From the NCBI GenBank assembly GCA_020540725.1, contig JAJBSL010000005.1:62001-126000 (forward strand): 64,000 bases of DNA, in the 5' to 3' direction. A model generated the notes under the pieces. It ran no database searches, was not told the DNA's origin, and was given only the letters and a program-made list of their open reading frames with translations. The position numbers were made by a program, and so were the translations under genes. The stretch is from Lachnospiraceae bacterium EP-SM-12S-S03. Its GTDB lineage: Bacteria > Bacillota > Clostridia > Lachnospirales > Lachnospiraceae. Of the stretch, positions 45,863-55,462 are shown piece by piece. How positions within the stretch are numbered: the stretch's first letter is position 1; each line of letters begins with the position of its first letter.

Positions 45863-46199
45863 AAAATCGTTATTTATCTTGTCTTTTATAATATGATATG
45901 TTAGACTACAAATAATCACTTGAAGTCTTCAAGTAATCAGTAACAATTCATTTTTATCTGAAGAACATTTCATGGGGATTCCCCAGGGTTTTCAACAGAT
46001 TAATTTCGATATTTCCGGGGGAAAACTTGATAATCTCAGGTGTATTTCTTATACTTATATTAGATAGAGTGAACCCTCCGTCTAATGTACGCTTCGCGAG
46101 AATGCACAGCGATTCGAAGGATGCACCAAGAGTCGCAAGCGAGGCTTGAAGATGAATCCTTATTCTTCGGGGATATCCAAAAGAAAAGGAGGAGTTTAT
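45863..46199. other. Intergenic leader region before the Rpn gene
   Basis: No gene is evident. It holds a 17-bp palindrome (45918-45934, ACTTGAAGTCTTCAAGT), GGGGATTCCCC at 45975, and a promoter at 46027-46055. The leader of about 140 nt after it is unusually GC-rich, with a TCGCAAGCGA stem-loop and two ATGCAC copies (near 46100 and 46123), so it may fold. Confidence 0.4.
46027..46055 (+). promoter_or_regulatory. Promoter of the Rpn-family gene
   Basis: TTGATA (46027-46032) and TATACT (46050-46055) are 17 bp apart. Confidence 0.6.
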
Positions 46200-47120
46200 A
46201 TGGAACTAAAAGAAAACAGAGAATGTAAGAACAGCGTATTTGTCGATTTGTTTTATGAGGATGAAACGGCTGAGGAAAATGACATTGCCCTTTACAATGC
46301 TCTTCATGAAGAACCGTTGCCGCCGGGAACGACTATCGAGAAAATCTGTGTAGACAATAAGCTTTACATGAATTTCAAAAATGATGTGTCTTTTGGAATT
46401 GGTGGAAAGGTATTAGTGTTTGGAGAGCATCAGTCTACGGTAAATGAAAATATGCCTTTACGAAGTCTGCTTTATCTCGGAAGGGCCTATGAGCAGATGA
46501 TTCCGGTACAAGATCGTTATCGCCGAAATCTAGTGCCGATTCCTAAACCAGAAATTTATACTTTTTATAATGGAAAAGAAAAATGGGCAAAGGAAAAGGT
46601 ACTGAAACTTTCGGATGCATTTATGATTCGAGACGAGAATCCCGTAGTGGAATTGAAGGTAAAGGTTATCAATATCAATCCAGAGCAGAAGCATGAGATA
46701 CTAGAACGATGCCGTGTCCTAAAGGATTATAGTACTTTTATTGATACGATTCGAAAGTATCAGAACCTGGGAGAAGAAGAGCCTTACCGGAAAGCGATCG
46801 AGGAGTGCATTGCAAAAGATGTTCTTGCAGACTATCTCAGGAAAAAAGGGAGTGAGGTTGTCAATATGTTGATGTCAGAATATAATTACGAACAGGATAT
46901 CGAAGTGCAGAGAGAAGAGGCTTATGAAGAGGGGAAGAAAGTTGGAATCGAAACTGGACAAAAATTAGGCAGAGTAGAAGGCGAAATCATGGGGACGATA
47001 AGAACATGTAAAGAGTTTCACGCATCTACAGAGGAAATTTTGAAAAAATTAATGGAGAACTTTTCTTTGACAAAAAAGAAAGCAGAGGAGTATATGGAAA
47101 AATACGATTTTGAAAAATAA
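46200..47120 (+). CDS. Rpn-family recombination-promoting nuclease/putative transposase
   Basis: 306 aa, apparently intact. The nuclease domain runs through KNSVFVDLFYEDE (first acidic residues), ALHEEPLPPGT, VLVFGEHQSTVNENMPLRSLLYL (the E-xQ core of the PD-(D/E)XK fold) and a central MSEYNYEQDIEVQREEAYEEG. The C-terminal tail GTIRTCKEF...KLMENFSLTKKKAEEYMEK matches the broken copy at 2843-3166. AGGAGG seven bases upstream fixes the ATG. Members in E. coli (RpnA) promote recombination; these occur in many copies in Lachnospiraceae and are often partly mobile. Confidence 0.87.
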   Translation: MELKENRECKNSVFVDLFYEDETAEENDIALYNALHEEPLPPGTTIEKICVDNKLYMNFKNDVSFGIGGKVLVFGEHQSTVNENMPLRSLLYLGRAYEQMIPVQDRYRRNLVPIPKPEIYTFYNGKEKWAKEKVLKLSDAFMIRDENPVVELKVKVININPEQKHEILERCRVLKDYSTFIDTIRKYQNLGEEEPYRKAIEECIAKDVLADYLRKKGSEVVNMLMSEYNYEQDIEVQREEAYEEGKKVGIETGQKLGRVEGEIMGTIRTCKEFHASTEEILKKLMENFSLTKKKAEEYMEKYDFEK

Positions 47121-47256
47121 CACGAAAGAATTGATGATTAGTAAGAGCGGAAGATATGCATATGGATGGTGTGTTTTTCGCGTTACTCATTGTTGAAAAG
47201 ATTTCAGTTTTTTGCTACTACTACATTTTAGTTTCGTAATTCAGGGGAGTCACGAC

Positions 47257-47307
47257 TTGACTTTTGAAAGTGAGTCATATATAACTAAAGGGTAGTTATA
47301 TATGACT
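47257..47307 (+). promoter_or_regulatory. feo promoter with perfect 15-bp inverted-repeat operator
   Basis: TTGACT (47257-47262) and TATAAC (47280-47285) are 17 bp apart. AGTCATATATAACTA (47273-47287) and TAGTTATATATGACT (47293-47307) are exact inverted arms around AAGGG; the left arm holds the -10, and the right arm ends just before the AAGGAG ribosome site. Probable binding site for an iron-responsive repressor. Confidence 0.75.
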
Positions 47308-47319
47308 AAGGAGTAGAAT

Positions 47320-49662
47320 ATGAAATTAAATGAACTAATGATAGGAAGTACAGCGACAATACTTCATGTGGGCGGAAGTGGTTCTTTGCGCCAGCATTTT
47401 TTGGATATGGGGCTCATACAAGGAACAGAGGTGACGGTAGTAAAGTATGCACCTATGGGAGATCCCATCGAGCTTCGTATTCATGGATATGAATTAACGA
47501 TTCGTCTGGCAGATGCGGAAAATATTGAGATCAGTAAGCCGCATCATGCGAAAGAAGAGAAGATAAAAGCGAAGGCAAAGGTTTTGAAACAGGAAGTGCA
47601 TCATCCGGGGTACGGAGAAGGTGGAAAGTTCCATGACCGCAAAGAGGAAAATCCGCTTCCGGACAGTGAGAAGATTACGTTTGCACTTGTCGGAAACCAG
47701 AATTGCGGAAAAACAACGTTATTCAATCAGCTTACCGGATCCAAACAACACGTGGGCAACTTCCCGGGAGTTACGGTGGATCGAAAAGACGGTGTAATCC
47801 GGGGATATGATAATACACTGATTACAGACTTGCCGGGAATTTATTCCATGTCACCTTACAGTAGTGAAGAAATCGTGACAAGAGAGTTTGTGATTCGTGA
47901 GAAGCCGAAGGGAATCATCAACATTGTGGATGCGACCAATATTGAACGAAATCTGTATTTGACCATGCAGCTTTTGGAATTGGGACGCCCGATGGTCGTG
48001 GCATTGAATATGATGGATGAACTTCGTGAAAATGATGGTGCGGTTCTCGTCAATGAGATGGAAGAGAAGCTTGGGGTTCCGGTAATTCCTATTTCAGCGG
48101 CAAAGGGAGAAGGAATTGAGGAACTGATTCGTCATGCCGTGCATGTGGCGAAATATCAGGAGTACCCTTTGGAAACTGATTTCTGTAAGCGGGAAGAGGG
48201 AATCCACAGAGGGCTCCATGCGGTGATGCATCTGATCGAAGACCATGCACAGGCAGCGGAAATTCCGGTGCGATTTGCTGCCAGTAAGATCATGGAGGGA
48301 GACGAGAAGATTCTGGAGCAGTTGAAGCTGACTGTAAATGAGAAGAATCTTCTGGAAGATATTGCAAAGCAGACAGAGGAAGAGACAGGGTTTGACCGTT
48401 CTGCAGCAGTTGCACAGATGCGGTTTGAGTATATTGAAGCTGTGTGTAGTGAAACGGTCATTAAGCCGAAGGAAAGTAAGGAACGGATCAGAAGTCAGAA
48501 AATGGATCACTTCCTAACGGGAAAATATACGGGAATCCCTGCTTTTATCGGGATTATGGGAATCGTGTTCTGGCTGACATTCAATGTGATCGGCTCGTTT
48601 TTGCAAGGGGTGCTTGAGAAGGGAATTACAGTTTTAACAGGGCTTGTGGATCAAGCCATGGCAGCGGCGAATGTGAGTGATGTAATCCGGTCTCTTGTAA
48701 TCGATGGAGTATTCAACGGAGTAGGAGGCGTACTAAGTTTCCTGCCGATCATTGTAACGTTGTTTTTCTTCCTGTCTATATTGGAAGACAGCGGATATAT
48801 GGCCCGTGTTGCCTTTATCATGGATAAACTTTTGAGAAAACTGGGATTATCCGGACGGAGTATCGTGCCGATGCTCATCGGATTCGGCTGTACGGTGCCG
48901 GGTGTTATGGCAAGCCGTACCCTTCCTTCTGAACGAGACAGGAAGATGACGATCCTTTTAACACCGTTTATGAGCTGTACGGCGAAACTTCCGATCTATG
49001 GGTTCTTCACGGCGGCATTTTTCCCGAACCGGGGAGGTCTTATCATGACCGGATTATATGTATTCGGAATTGTGATGGGTATTCTGATGGCATTGATTTT
49101 TAAGAAAACTGCATTTAAAGGGGAGGCCGTTCCTTTTGTAATGGAACTGCCGAACTACCGTATGCCGGGAGCGAAAAATGTGCTGCATCTTCTGTGGGAT
49201 AAGGCGAAAGATTTCCTGCAGAGAGCTTTTACGGTGATTTTTGTGGCAACTATTGTAATCTGGTTTTTACAGAATTTTGATACAGGTCTGCATATGGTGA
49301 CAGATTCTCAGAACAGTATTCTTGCTCTTTTAGCAGGATTTCTTTCTCCGGTATTCCTTCCGGTTGGCTTTGGTGACTGGAGGATCGTAACGGCATTGAT
49401 TTCCGGATTTCTTGCGAAAGAAAGCGTGGTATCTTCGTTACAGGTGTTGTTTGGAAGCAAGGCGATGCTGCAGGGAAGTATTACAACGGCAGGTGCGGCA
49501 TCACTTCTTGTGTTCTGCCTGCTTTATACACCTTGTGTGGCTGCTATCGCTTCTGTAAAAAGAGAACTTGGGGGCAAATGGGCAGCCGGAATGGTTGCAG
49601 GACAGTGTGTCATTGCCTGGATTGCGGCTTTTGTGGTTTATCATATCGGAATTCTTTTGTAA
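47320..49662 (+). CDS. feoB: FeoA-FeoB fusion, ferrous iron transporter
   Basis: 780 aa. Residues 1-72 form a FeoA SH3-like domain (MKLNELMIGSTATILHVGG, FLDMGLIQGTEVTVV). After a Lys/His-rich linker the G protein domain begins near residue 117 with G1 GNQNCGKTT, G3 DLPGIYSMSPYS and G4 NMMDE, followed by the membrane domain with the Gate motifs (VPMLIGFGCTVPGVMASRTL, LTPFMSCTAKLPIYG). It imports Fe2+ under anaerobic conditions. FeoA is usually a separate gene. Its promoter carries an operator-like palindrome. Confidence 0.96.
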   Translation: MKLNELMIGSTATILHVGGSGSLRQHFLDMGLIQGTEVTVVKYAPMGDPIELRIHGYELTIRLADAENIEISKPHHAKEEKIKAKAKVLKQEVHHPGYGEGGKFHDRKEENPLPDSEKITFALVGNQNCGKTTLFNQLTGSKQHVGNFPGVTVDRKDGVIRGYDNTLITDLPGIYSMSPYSSEEIVTREFVIREKPKGIINIVDATNIERNLYLTMQLLELGRPMVVALNMMDELRENDGAVLVNEMEEKLGVPVIPISAAKGEGIEELIRHAVHVAKYQEYPLETDFCKREEGIHRGLHAVMHLIEDHAQAAEIPVRFAASKIMEGDEKILEQLKLTVNEKNLLEDIAKQTEEETGFDRSAAVAQMRFEYIEAVCSETVIKPKESKERIRSQKMDHFLTGKYTGIPAFIGIMGIVFWLTFNVIGSFLQGVLEKGITVLTGLVDQAMAAANVSDVIRSLVIDGVFNGVGGVLSFLPIIVTLFFFLSILEDSGYMARVAFIMDKLLRKLGLSGRSIVPMLIGFGCTVPGVMASRTLPSERDRKMTILLTPFMSCTAKLPIYGFFTAAFFPNRGGLIMTGLYVFGIVMGILMALIFKKTAFKGEAVPFVMELPNYRMPGAKNVLHLLWDKAKDFLQRAFTVIFVATIVIWFLQNFDTGLHMVTDSQNSILALLAGFLSPVFLPVGFGDWRIVTALISGFLAKESVVSSLQVLFGSKAMLQGSITTAGAASLLVFCLLYTPCVAAIASVKRELGGKWAAGMVAGQCVIAWIAAFVVYHIGILL

Positions 49663-49700
49663 TATCGAATTCCATAAGAAGCTCTTATGTAATAAATAAT

Positions 49701-49738
49701 GCTCCATTTTAACTTTAGTTAAGGTGGAGCATTTATGC
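49701..49738 (+). terminator. Terminator after feoB
   Basis: AATGCTCCATTTTAAC pairs with GTTAAGGTGGAGCATTT around TTTA, ending in a short T run; about 15 bp with G-U pairs. Confidence 0.75.
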
Positions 49739-49775
49739 TGAAAGATATCAGAACAAAAAAGAGGAGGAATGGAAG

Positions 49776-51230
49776 ATGAGACTATTGCTTGCAGAAGATG
49801 AAAAACCGTTATCAAAAGCGCTGACGGCTATTTTAGAGAGAAATCATTATTCGGTGGATGCGGTTTATGATGGGCAGGAAGCGTTGGAGTATTTGGAAGC
49901 GGATAATTACGATGGTGTAATTCTGGATATTATGATGCCGAAGGTGGATGGACTTACTGTTTTAAAGAAAATAAGAACCCGGGGAAATTTGATTCCGGTG
50001 CTGTTATTGACGGCAAAATCCGAAGTGGACGATAAGGTGGAGGGATTGGATGCGGGAGCCAATGACTATTTGGCGAAGCCGTTCCACTCCAAGGAACTTT
50101 TGGCCAGGATCCGGGCGATGACACGGACACAGACCGAAGGGAAATTTCCAAATGAGGGATTGCACAAGAAACTAAGACAAAAAGAGATGACAAAAGAAAT
50201 GGGGGAGATGTCTCCGGAAGTTCCTTATGAGTCTAGATATTTTTCTGTGTCTTTGGATCAGGAAGGAAATGTGATTGCTACGGATATTGAGAAAGTCGCG
50301 AGAATTGATGAGACTGATGCAGAGGCATATGCAGAAACTATTTGGGAAAAGGAAAGTGAAAGAGGATTTACAGATGAATATCGGTATGCGGTTGTTTCGA
50401 CAGACGAAGGGAAACGGATCATTTTCCTTGATTGCGGACGAAGTCTTTCTACGTTTCAGAATCTTGTGTTTACGATGGCAGGTGTGTCTGCCGTGGGGCT
50501 TCTCGCAGTGCTTGTACTTATGATTTCCTTGTCGGCACGCATTGTCCGTCCGTTTTCGGAGAACTATGAAAAGCAGAAGCGATTCATTACAGATGCAGGA
50601 CATGAACTGAAAACGCCGCTGACCATTATTGATGCAGATGCAGAAATTTTGGAAATGGATTTCGGAGAAAATGAATGGTTGGCAGATATTCAAGGACAGA
50701 CGAAACGTCTGGCGGATCTGACCAATGATCTGATTCTGCTTTCCCGTATGGAGGAAGCTGGAGGAAAGGAGAGGATTGTGGAATTTCCTTTATCTGATGC
50801 GGCAGAAGAAACAGTGGCTGCATTTCAGTCACTTGCCGTAACACAGAATAAAGTATTGGAGAGCAAAATTGCGCCTATGGTTTCTATAGTGGGAGATGAA
50901 AAGGCAATTCGCCGTCTGATCACAATTCTTTTGGATAATGCAGTCAAATACTCGGATGAAGAGGGACGGATCCTTTTGACTCTTGAAAAACAGAAAAAGC
51001 GTATCTGCCTGACTGTTTATAATACGACAGAATCCATTGCAAAAGAGCAGACTGCCCATCTGTTTGACCGTTTTTATCGAACAGACAGTTCCAGAAATTC
51101 AGGAACGGGAGGATATGGACTGGGGCTTTCCATAGCAGCGGCAACGGTGGAGGCTCACAAAGGCAGGATCAAAGCGGAAACGGAAGACGAGAAGTCTCTG
51201 ACGGTTACGGTTACATTTTCAATTGCATAG
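49776..51230 (+). CDS. Response-regulator receiver fused to histidine kinase (deletion chimera)
   Basis: 484 aa. Residues 1-120 are a normal receiver (phospho-acceptor Asp51 in VILDIMMPK, Lys in YLAKPF). The winged-helix domain that should follow is absent. From about residue 122 the protein instead continues as the extracytoplasmic region of a histidine kinase, then one TM (about 227-251), His276 in ITDAGHELKTPLTIIDADAE, and a HATPase domain (ILLDNAVKYSDEEG, GGYGLGLSIAAATVEAHK). The first kinase TM is missing. This looks like an in-frame deletion joining a regulator gene to its kinase gene. With one TM the receiver and kinase cannot both be cytoplasmic in the usual arrangement, so function is doubtful. 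Confidence 0.85.
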   Translation: MRLLLAEDEKPLSKALTAILERNHYSVDAVYDGQEALEYLEADNYDGVILDIMMPKVDGLTVLKKIRTRGNLIPVLLLTAKSEVDDKVEGLDAGANDYLAKPFHSKELLARIRAMTRTQTEGKFPNEGLHKKLRQKEMTKEMGEMSPEVPYESRYFSVSLDQEGNVIATDIEKVARIDETDAEAYAETIWEKESERGFTDEYRYAVVSTDEGKRIIFLDCGRSLSTFQNLVFTMAGVSAVGLLAVLVLMISLSARIVRPFSENYEKQKRFITDAGHELKTPLTIIDADAEILEMDFGENEWLADIQGQTKRLADLTNDLILLSRMEEAGGKERIVEFPLSDAAEETVAAFQSLAVTQNKVLESKIAPMVSIVGDEKAIRRLITILLDNAVKYSDEEGRILLTLEKQKKRICLTVYNTTESIAKEQTAHLFDRFYRTDSSRNSGTGGYGLGLSIAAATVEAHKGRIKAETEDEKSLTVTVTFSIA

Positions 51231-51235
51231 AGAAG

Positions 51236-51278
51236 AAAAAATCAGTAGTACGATAATTCGTATTGCTGATTTTTTTTA
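51236..51278 (+). terminator. Intrinsic terminator
   Basis: AAAAAATCAGTA and TGCTGATTTTTTTT pair around a GTACGATAATTCGTAT loop that itself pairs weakly. Ends the kinase transcript. Confidence 0.8.
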
Positions 51279-51360
51279 TAAGAAATGTTAAATCTATTTA
51301 AAGTCGATTTAAGGTTTTGCTTATATAGTAGAGGGCGTACTAAGTGAAAGGGGTTGGATT

Positions 51361-52080
51361 ATGAAATATCAAATGACATTTAAGCGGTATGAACTGAAAT
51401 ATTTGCTGACAAGAAAAGAAAAAGAGGCAGTGTTGAAAAGTATGGAACCATACATGCAATTGGATAAATACGGAAGGACAACAATAAGAAATATTTATTT
51501 TGATACCGATACATTCCGGTTGATCCGCAAATCTTTGGAAAAGCCGGTATATAAAGAAAAACTTCGAGTCCGAAGTTATGAGAGGGCGGAAGGAACGGCA
51601 CCGGTATTTGTAGAACTGAAGAAAAAGTACCAGTCCGTTGTGTATAAAAGAAGACTTGTACTTCCGGAGTCGGAAGTCATGGATTGTTTTTCACATGGAA
51701 AGCCGCTTCCGGACGCCTCGCAGATAGGAAAAGAAATCAGCTATTTTCGTAACTATTATGAAGGATTGCAGCCAACGGTGTTTCTTACATATGAAAGAGA
51801 AGCCTACTATGCTCTTGACGGGAGTGATTTTCGGGTAACTTTTGACGAAAATATTTTATACAGGCAGGATAATTTTTCTCTGGGAAGTAACATTTACGGA
51901 ACGCCTATATTAGAGGAAGGAGAAACTTTGATGGAAATTAAAACTTCCGGAGGCATTCCGCTTTGGATGAGTCATACGCTTACGAAACATCAGTTATTTA
52001 AAACATCGTTTTCAAAATATGGAACTGCATATATGCAAATAGAAGAAGAGAGAAGAGAAGGAGGAAAACAATATGCATAA
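51361..52080 (+). CDS. VTC-domain (polyphosphate polymerase-like) protein
   Basis: 239 aa. YELKYLLTRKEKEAVL, NIYFDTDTFRLIRKS, the basic YKEKLRVRSY and FVELKKKYQSVVYKRR patches, and a late ETLMEIKTSGGIP block are the landmarks of the VTC tunnel fold, whose basic residues bind triphosphate. In fungi it makes polyphosphate; the bacterial role is uncertain. It overlaps the DUF4956 gene by 8 nt, a pairing frequent in Lachnospiraceae. AAGG precedes the ATG. Confidence 0.88.
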   Translation: MKYQMTFKRYELKYLLTRKEKEAVLKSMEPYMQLDKYGRTTIRNIYFDTDTFRLIRKSLEKPVYKEKLRVRSYERAEGTAPVFVELKKKYQSVVYKRRLVLPESEVMDCFSHGKPLPDASQIGKEISYFRNYYEGLQPTVFLTYEREAYYALDGSDFRVTFDENILYRQDNFSLGSNIYGTPILEEGETLMEIKTSGGIPLWMSHTLTKHQLFKTSFSKYGTAYMQIEEERREGGKQYA

Positions 52081-52768
52081 TACAATTTTCGGAGGAATTT
52101 TTGATACAGATATGACGAATGTGATCTATATATCGGATTTTCTTCTTTGCATTGGAGTGGCGCTTGTAATCGGCTTGATCCTTGCCGGAACCTATATGTG
52201 GGGAACGAGATATACGAAGAGTTTTGTGGCGACACTTGCTGTACTTCCGGCGATCGTTTGTGTGGTCATTATGATGGTAAATGGAAATGTAGGTGCAGGA
52301 GTAGCTGTGGCAGGAGCATTCAGCCTTGTACGTTTCCGTTCCGTACCGGGATCAGCCAAAGAAATCGGAGCAATCTTCCTTACGATGGGCACAGGACTTG
52401 TAGTTGGGATGGGATATCTCGCGTATGCGCTTTTGGTAGCCATACTACTGGGAGGAGTGACACTTCTTTATAACCGGCTGGATTTCGGATCACGGAAAAA
52501 TGGTGCGCTTTACAAGACGATGCATATCACGATCCCGGAAGATCTGGACTACTCAGGAGTATTTGACTCAGTGCTGAATACATATACAAAAGACTTTGAG
52601 TTAGTGCAGGTGAAAACAACGAACATGGGAAGTTTATTTAAACTGACATATAATATGACACTAAAAAATGTAGGAGAAGAAAAAAATCTGATTGATGAAC
52701 TTCGCTGCAGAAATGGAAATTTAGAGATTACGATGTCCCGACAGGAAACAGTAATCGGGGAATTATAG
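52073..52768 (+). CDS. DUF4956 membrane protein
   Basis: 231 aa. Four TM helices fill residues 20-140, with VAGAFSLVRFRSVPGSAKEIGAIFLTMGTGL the conserved DUF4956 stretch. The C-terminal 80 residues are cytoplasmic and mixed alpha/beta. This family nearly always sits beside VTC-domain proteins, and may be a membrane partner or channel. It starts inside the VTC gene and ends 12 nt before the lipoprotein gene, so all three form one operon. Confidence 0.87.
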   Translation: MHNTIFGGIFDTDMTNVIYISDFLLCIGVALVIGLILAGTYMWGTRYTKSFVATLAVLPAIVCVVIMMVNGNVGAGVAVAGAFSLVRFRSVPGSAKEIGAIFLTMGTGLVVGMGYLAYALLVAILLGGVTLLYNRLDFGSRKNGALYKTMHITIPEDLDYSGVFDSVLNTYTKDFELVQVKTTNMGSLFKLTYNMTLKNVGEEKNLIDELRCRNGNLEITMSRQETVIGEL

Positions 52769-52780
52769 GAGGCGATAACG

Positions 52781-54385
52781 ATGAGAAAACGAAAGAATCT
52801 GATTGTGATACTTATGGTGTTGTCTGTGAGTCTGGCAGGATGTAACAGCAAAACTTCAAATAGTGTTTCCGGCAGCAGCTCTGCAAATACTTCGGAGGTT
52901 TCCACGATGGATACGTCAGATATGTTTTCCGATCGGGATATGGAAACCGGATATGACGAGGCAACGAGCGCAGCCATCACTTTATCAGACAACGGAAGCA
53001 GCAGTGATTCCTCTGCAGTCCAAATTGAAGAAAACACCATTACCATTACCGATGAAGGAACCTATATACTTTCGGGAACATTTACGGACGGTATGGTGAT
53101 CGTAGAAGCAGAAGATACAGATAAAGTACAGCTTGTATTAAAGGGAGCGGATATTACAAATGCAGATTCGGCAGCAATTTATGTGCGGTCGGCAGATAAA
53201 GTATTCGTTACAACTGCAGAAGGTTCAGAAAATGTGCTGACAAACGGAGGAAACTATACGGCCATTGATGAGAATAACATTGATGCTGTTATTTTCTCCA
53301 AATCCGATCTGACTCTCAATGGAGAAGGGACACTGAAAATCACAGCAAAGGAAGGACATGGGGTTGTGTCAAAAGATGACCTGGTACTTACAAGCGGGAC
53401 TTATGAGATTGAAGCGGCCTCCCATGGTCTGTCAGGAAAGGACAGTGTAAGAATTGGGGGAGGTACGTATGACATCACAGCCGGAAAGGATGGAATTCAT
53501 GGAAGTAATACAGATGATACCAGTCTTGGATATGTGTATATCAAAGATGGAACTATTCACATACAGGCAGAGGATGATGGTATTCATGCAGATTCGGCAC
53601 TATTGATTGAAGGAGGAACTGTGGAGATTGCAGAAAGCTACGAAGGGCTGGAAGGATTAAGTATTGATATCTCCGGTGGAGAAATCACGGTAGAGTCAAG
53701 TGATGATGGATTGAATGCGGCAGGCGGAAATGACAGCAGTGGAGTTGGAGGCCAAGGCGGAGATCAGTTTGTAGCAGAAGAAGGGGCATACATCCATATT
53801 TCCGGAGGAACCCTTCATGTAAATGCATCCGGTGATGGAATAGATTCCAATGGTGATGTGGAAATTTCCGGTGGAGAGACTTATGTATCCGGATCGATTA
53901 ATAATGGAAATGGAATAATGGACTATGCAGGAGAAGCTACAATAACCGGAGGAGTATTCGTAGGAACCGGATCTTCAGGAATGGCACAGAACTTTGGAGA
54001 AAATTCGACACAGGGCAGCATGATGGTTACCGTGGATACCCAATCGGCAGGAACAGAACTTTCTTTGACTGACGCAGATGGAAATGAACTGGTTTCATGG
54101 GAGCCGGATAAGGAATACAGTTGTGTGATCTTAAGTACTCCGGATATTACGAAAGGAGAAAGTTATACAGTAACTGCCGGAGAAAGTACGCAGGAAATCA
54201 ACATGGACAGCTTGATCTACGGAAGCAGCGGTACACAAGGTGGTCCGGGAGGTGGAAATCCAGGAGGAAATGCGCCGGGTAAAACAACACCTGGCGGCAA
54301 TGCTCCGGAAGGAGGAAACGGAGAAAAGAATCAGAAACCGGGAAATGGTCAAGACATGGGAACACCTCCGGATAGACAACAATAA
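52781..54385 (+). CDS. Carbohydrate-binding-domain lipoprotein (beta-helix, DUF4353-like)
   Basis: 534 aa. A lipoprotein signal ends at the lipobox VSLAGCNSK (Cys near residue 21). A Ser-rich linker precedes long parallel-beta-helix turns with repeated SGGTYDI, GIHADSALLIEGGTVEI, GGEITVESSDDGLNAAGG units. The tail (about 480-534) is Gly/Pro/Asn-rich, ending GQDMGTPPDRQQ. The domain is annotated as carbohydrate-binding in this locus type and often pairs with CotH-like proteins, which are not seen here. It probably acts at the cell surface. Followed by the frameshifted glycosyltransferase. Confidence 0.83.
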   Translation: MRKRKNLIVILMVLSVSLAGCNSKTSNSVSGSSSANTSEVSTMDTSDMFSDRDMETGYDEATSAAITLSDNGSSSDSSAVQIEENTITITDEGTYILSGTFTDGMVIVEAEDTDKVQLVLKGADITNADSAAIYVRSADKVFVTTAEGSENVLTNGGNYTAIDENNIDAVIFSKSDLTLNGEGTLKITAKEGHGVVSKDDLVLTSGTYEIEAASHGLSGKDSVRIGGGTYDITAGKDGIHGSNTDDTSLGYVYIKDGTIHIQAEDDGIHADSALLIEGGTVEIAESYEGLEGLSIDISGGEITVESSDDGLNAAGGNDSSGVGGQGGDQFVAEEGAYIHISGGTLHVNASGDGIDSNGDVEISGGETYVSGSINNGNGIMDYAGEATITGGVFVGTGSSGMAQNFGENSTQGSMMVTVDTQSAGTELSLTDADGNELVSWEPDKEYSCVILSTPDITKGESYTVTAGESTQEINMDSLIYGSSGTQGGPGGGNPGGNAPGKTTPGGNAPEGGNGEKNQKPGNGQDMGTPPDRQQ

Positions 54386-54407
54386 GATTTTGAAAGGAGA
54401 TGATCAG

Positions 54408-55461
54408 ATGAGTAAGAATCGAATTGCATTGATACCGGCCTATCAGCCAGACATATGTCTGGCCGGGCTGGTGCAGAAAATGCGGGGGAGCAGGGATACA
54501 GATTGTGGTTGTGGATGATGGAAGTTCCCCGGACAAGGAAGAACTGTTCCAATTGGTGGAAGAATATGCAACGGTGCTGCATCATGACCGCAACTATGGG
54601 AAAGGCAGAGCTTTGAAGACGGGACTTGAATATATACAGGATCATTTCCTTTCCGATTATATCGTAGTGACGGTAGATGCAGATGGACAACATAAACCAG
54701 ATGATGTGAATAAAGTATGTGACGCGGCGGAAGAAAATATCGGCGCCATCATATTAGGAAGCAGGAAAATGAAAGGGAATGTGCCCGTCCGGAGCAGGTT
54801 CGGGAATACAGTAACCCGGTTTGTTTACTGGCTGTTTACCAAAAAAGGAGTCTATGATATGCAGACCGGACTTCGGGCATTTTCCGGAGATATGATACCG
54901 GAACTTCTGAATATAGAAGGCGAGCGCTACGAGTATGAAATGAATGTCCTGTTAACGTGCTCAGGACATCAGATTCCAATCAAAGAAGTGGAGATTGAGA
55001 CTGTTTATATGAACGAGAATCAATCCTCTCACTTTGATACACTGCGGGACTCCTATCGGATTTACAAAGAAATCCTGAAGTTTTCTGCATCTTCATTTGC
55101 AAGTTTTCTTCTGGATTATGGAATGTATAGTCTGCTTGCGATGATGACAACCTATTCGGCAGAGGGCCGAAATGTTGCGCTATCTAATGTGGGAGCAAGG
55201 ATGATAAGTTCCATTTTTAATTATACGGTAAACAGAGAGATGGTATTTCAAAGTGAGGAAAGCCGGATGCAGTCTGCCATACAGTATTTTCTGCTTGCAG
55301 CGGGAATTCTGGCAGGAAATACTCTGGTACTGGAACTTTTGGTCAATGGCATTGGAATCAATCCATATGCAGGAAAACTGTTTGTAGAGTGTCTGTTTTT
55401 CTTCGTAAGCTGGTTTATACAAAGTCATTTCATATTCAAAGCAAGAAAGAGAGGAGTATGA
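54408..55461 (+). pseudogene. GT2 glycosyltransferase with C-terminal GtrA domain, frameshifted
   Basis: The ATG at 54408 follows AAAGGAGATG and reads MSKNRIALIPAYQPDICLAG before shifting out of frame; it stops at 54516. The proper frame resumes with VVDDGSSPDKEELF (GT2), DADGQHKPDD (metal motif) and a GtrA-type four-helix tail (FSASSFASFLLDYGMYSLL...). One extra G in the GGGGG run at 54484-54488 explains the shift: with four Gs the reading is MRGAGIQIVVVDDG. It could be a true pseudogene, a slippage site or a sequence error. The run lies 21 bp after a perfect palindrome (CCAGACATATGTCTGG, 54447). Confidence 0.85.
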
Positions 55462-55462
55462 T

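Noticed and set aside
54447..54462. Palindrome CCAGACATATGTCTGG as an operator
   Set aside because: It lies inside a coding region without a promoter; it is noted only as a possible cause of slippage at the nearby G run.
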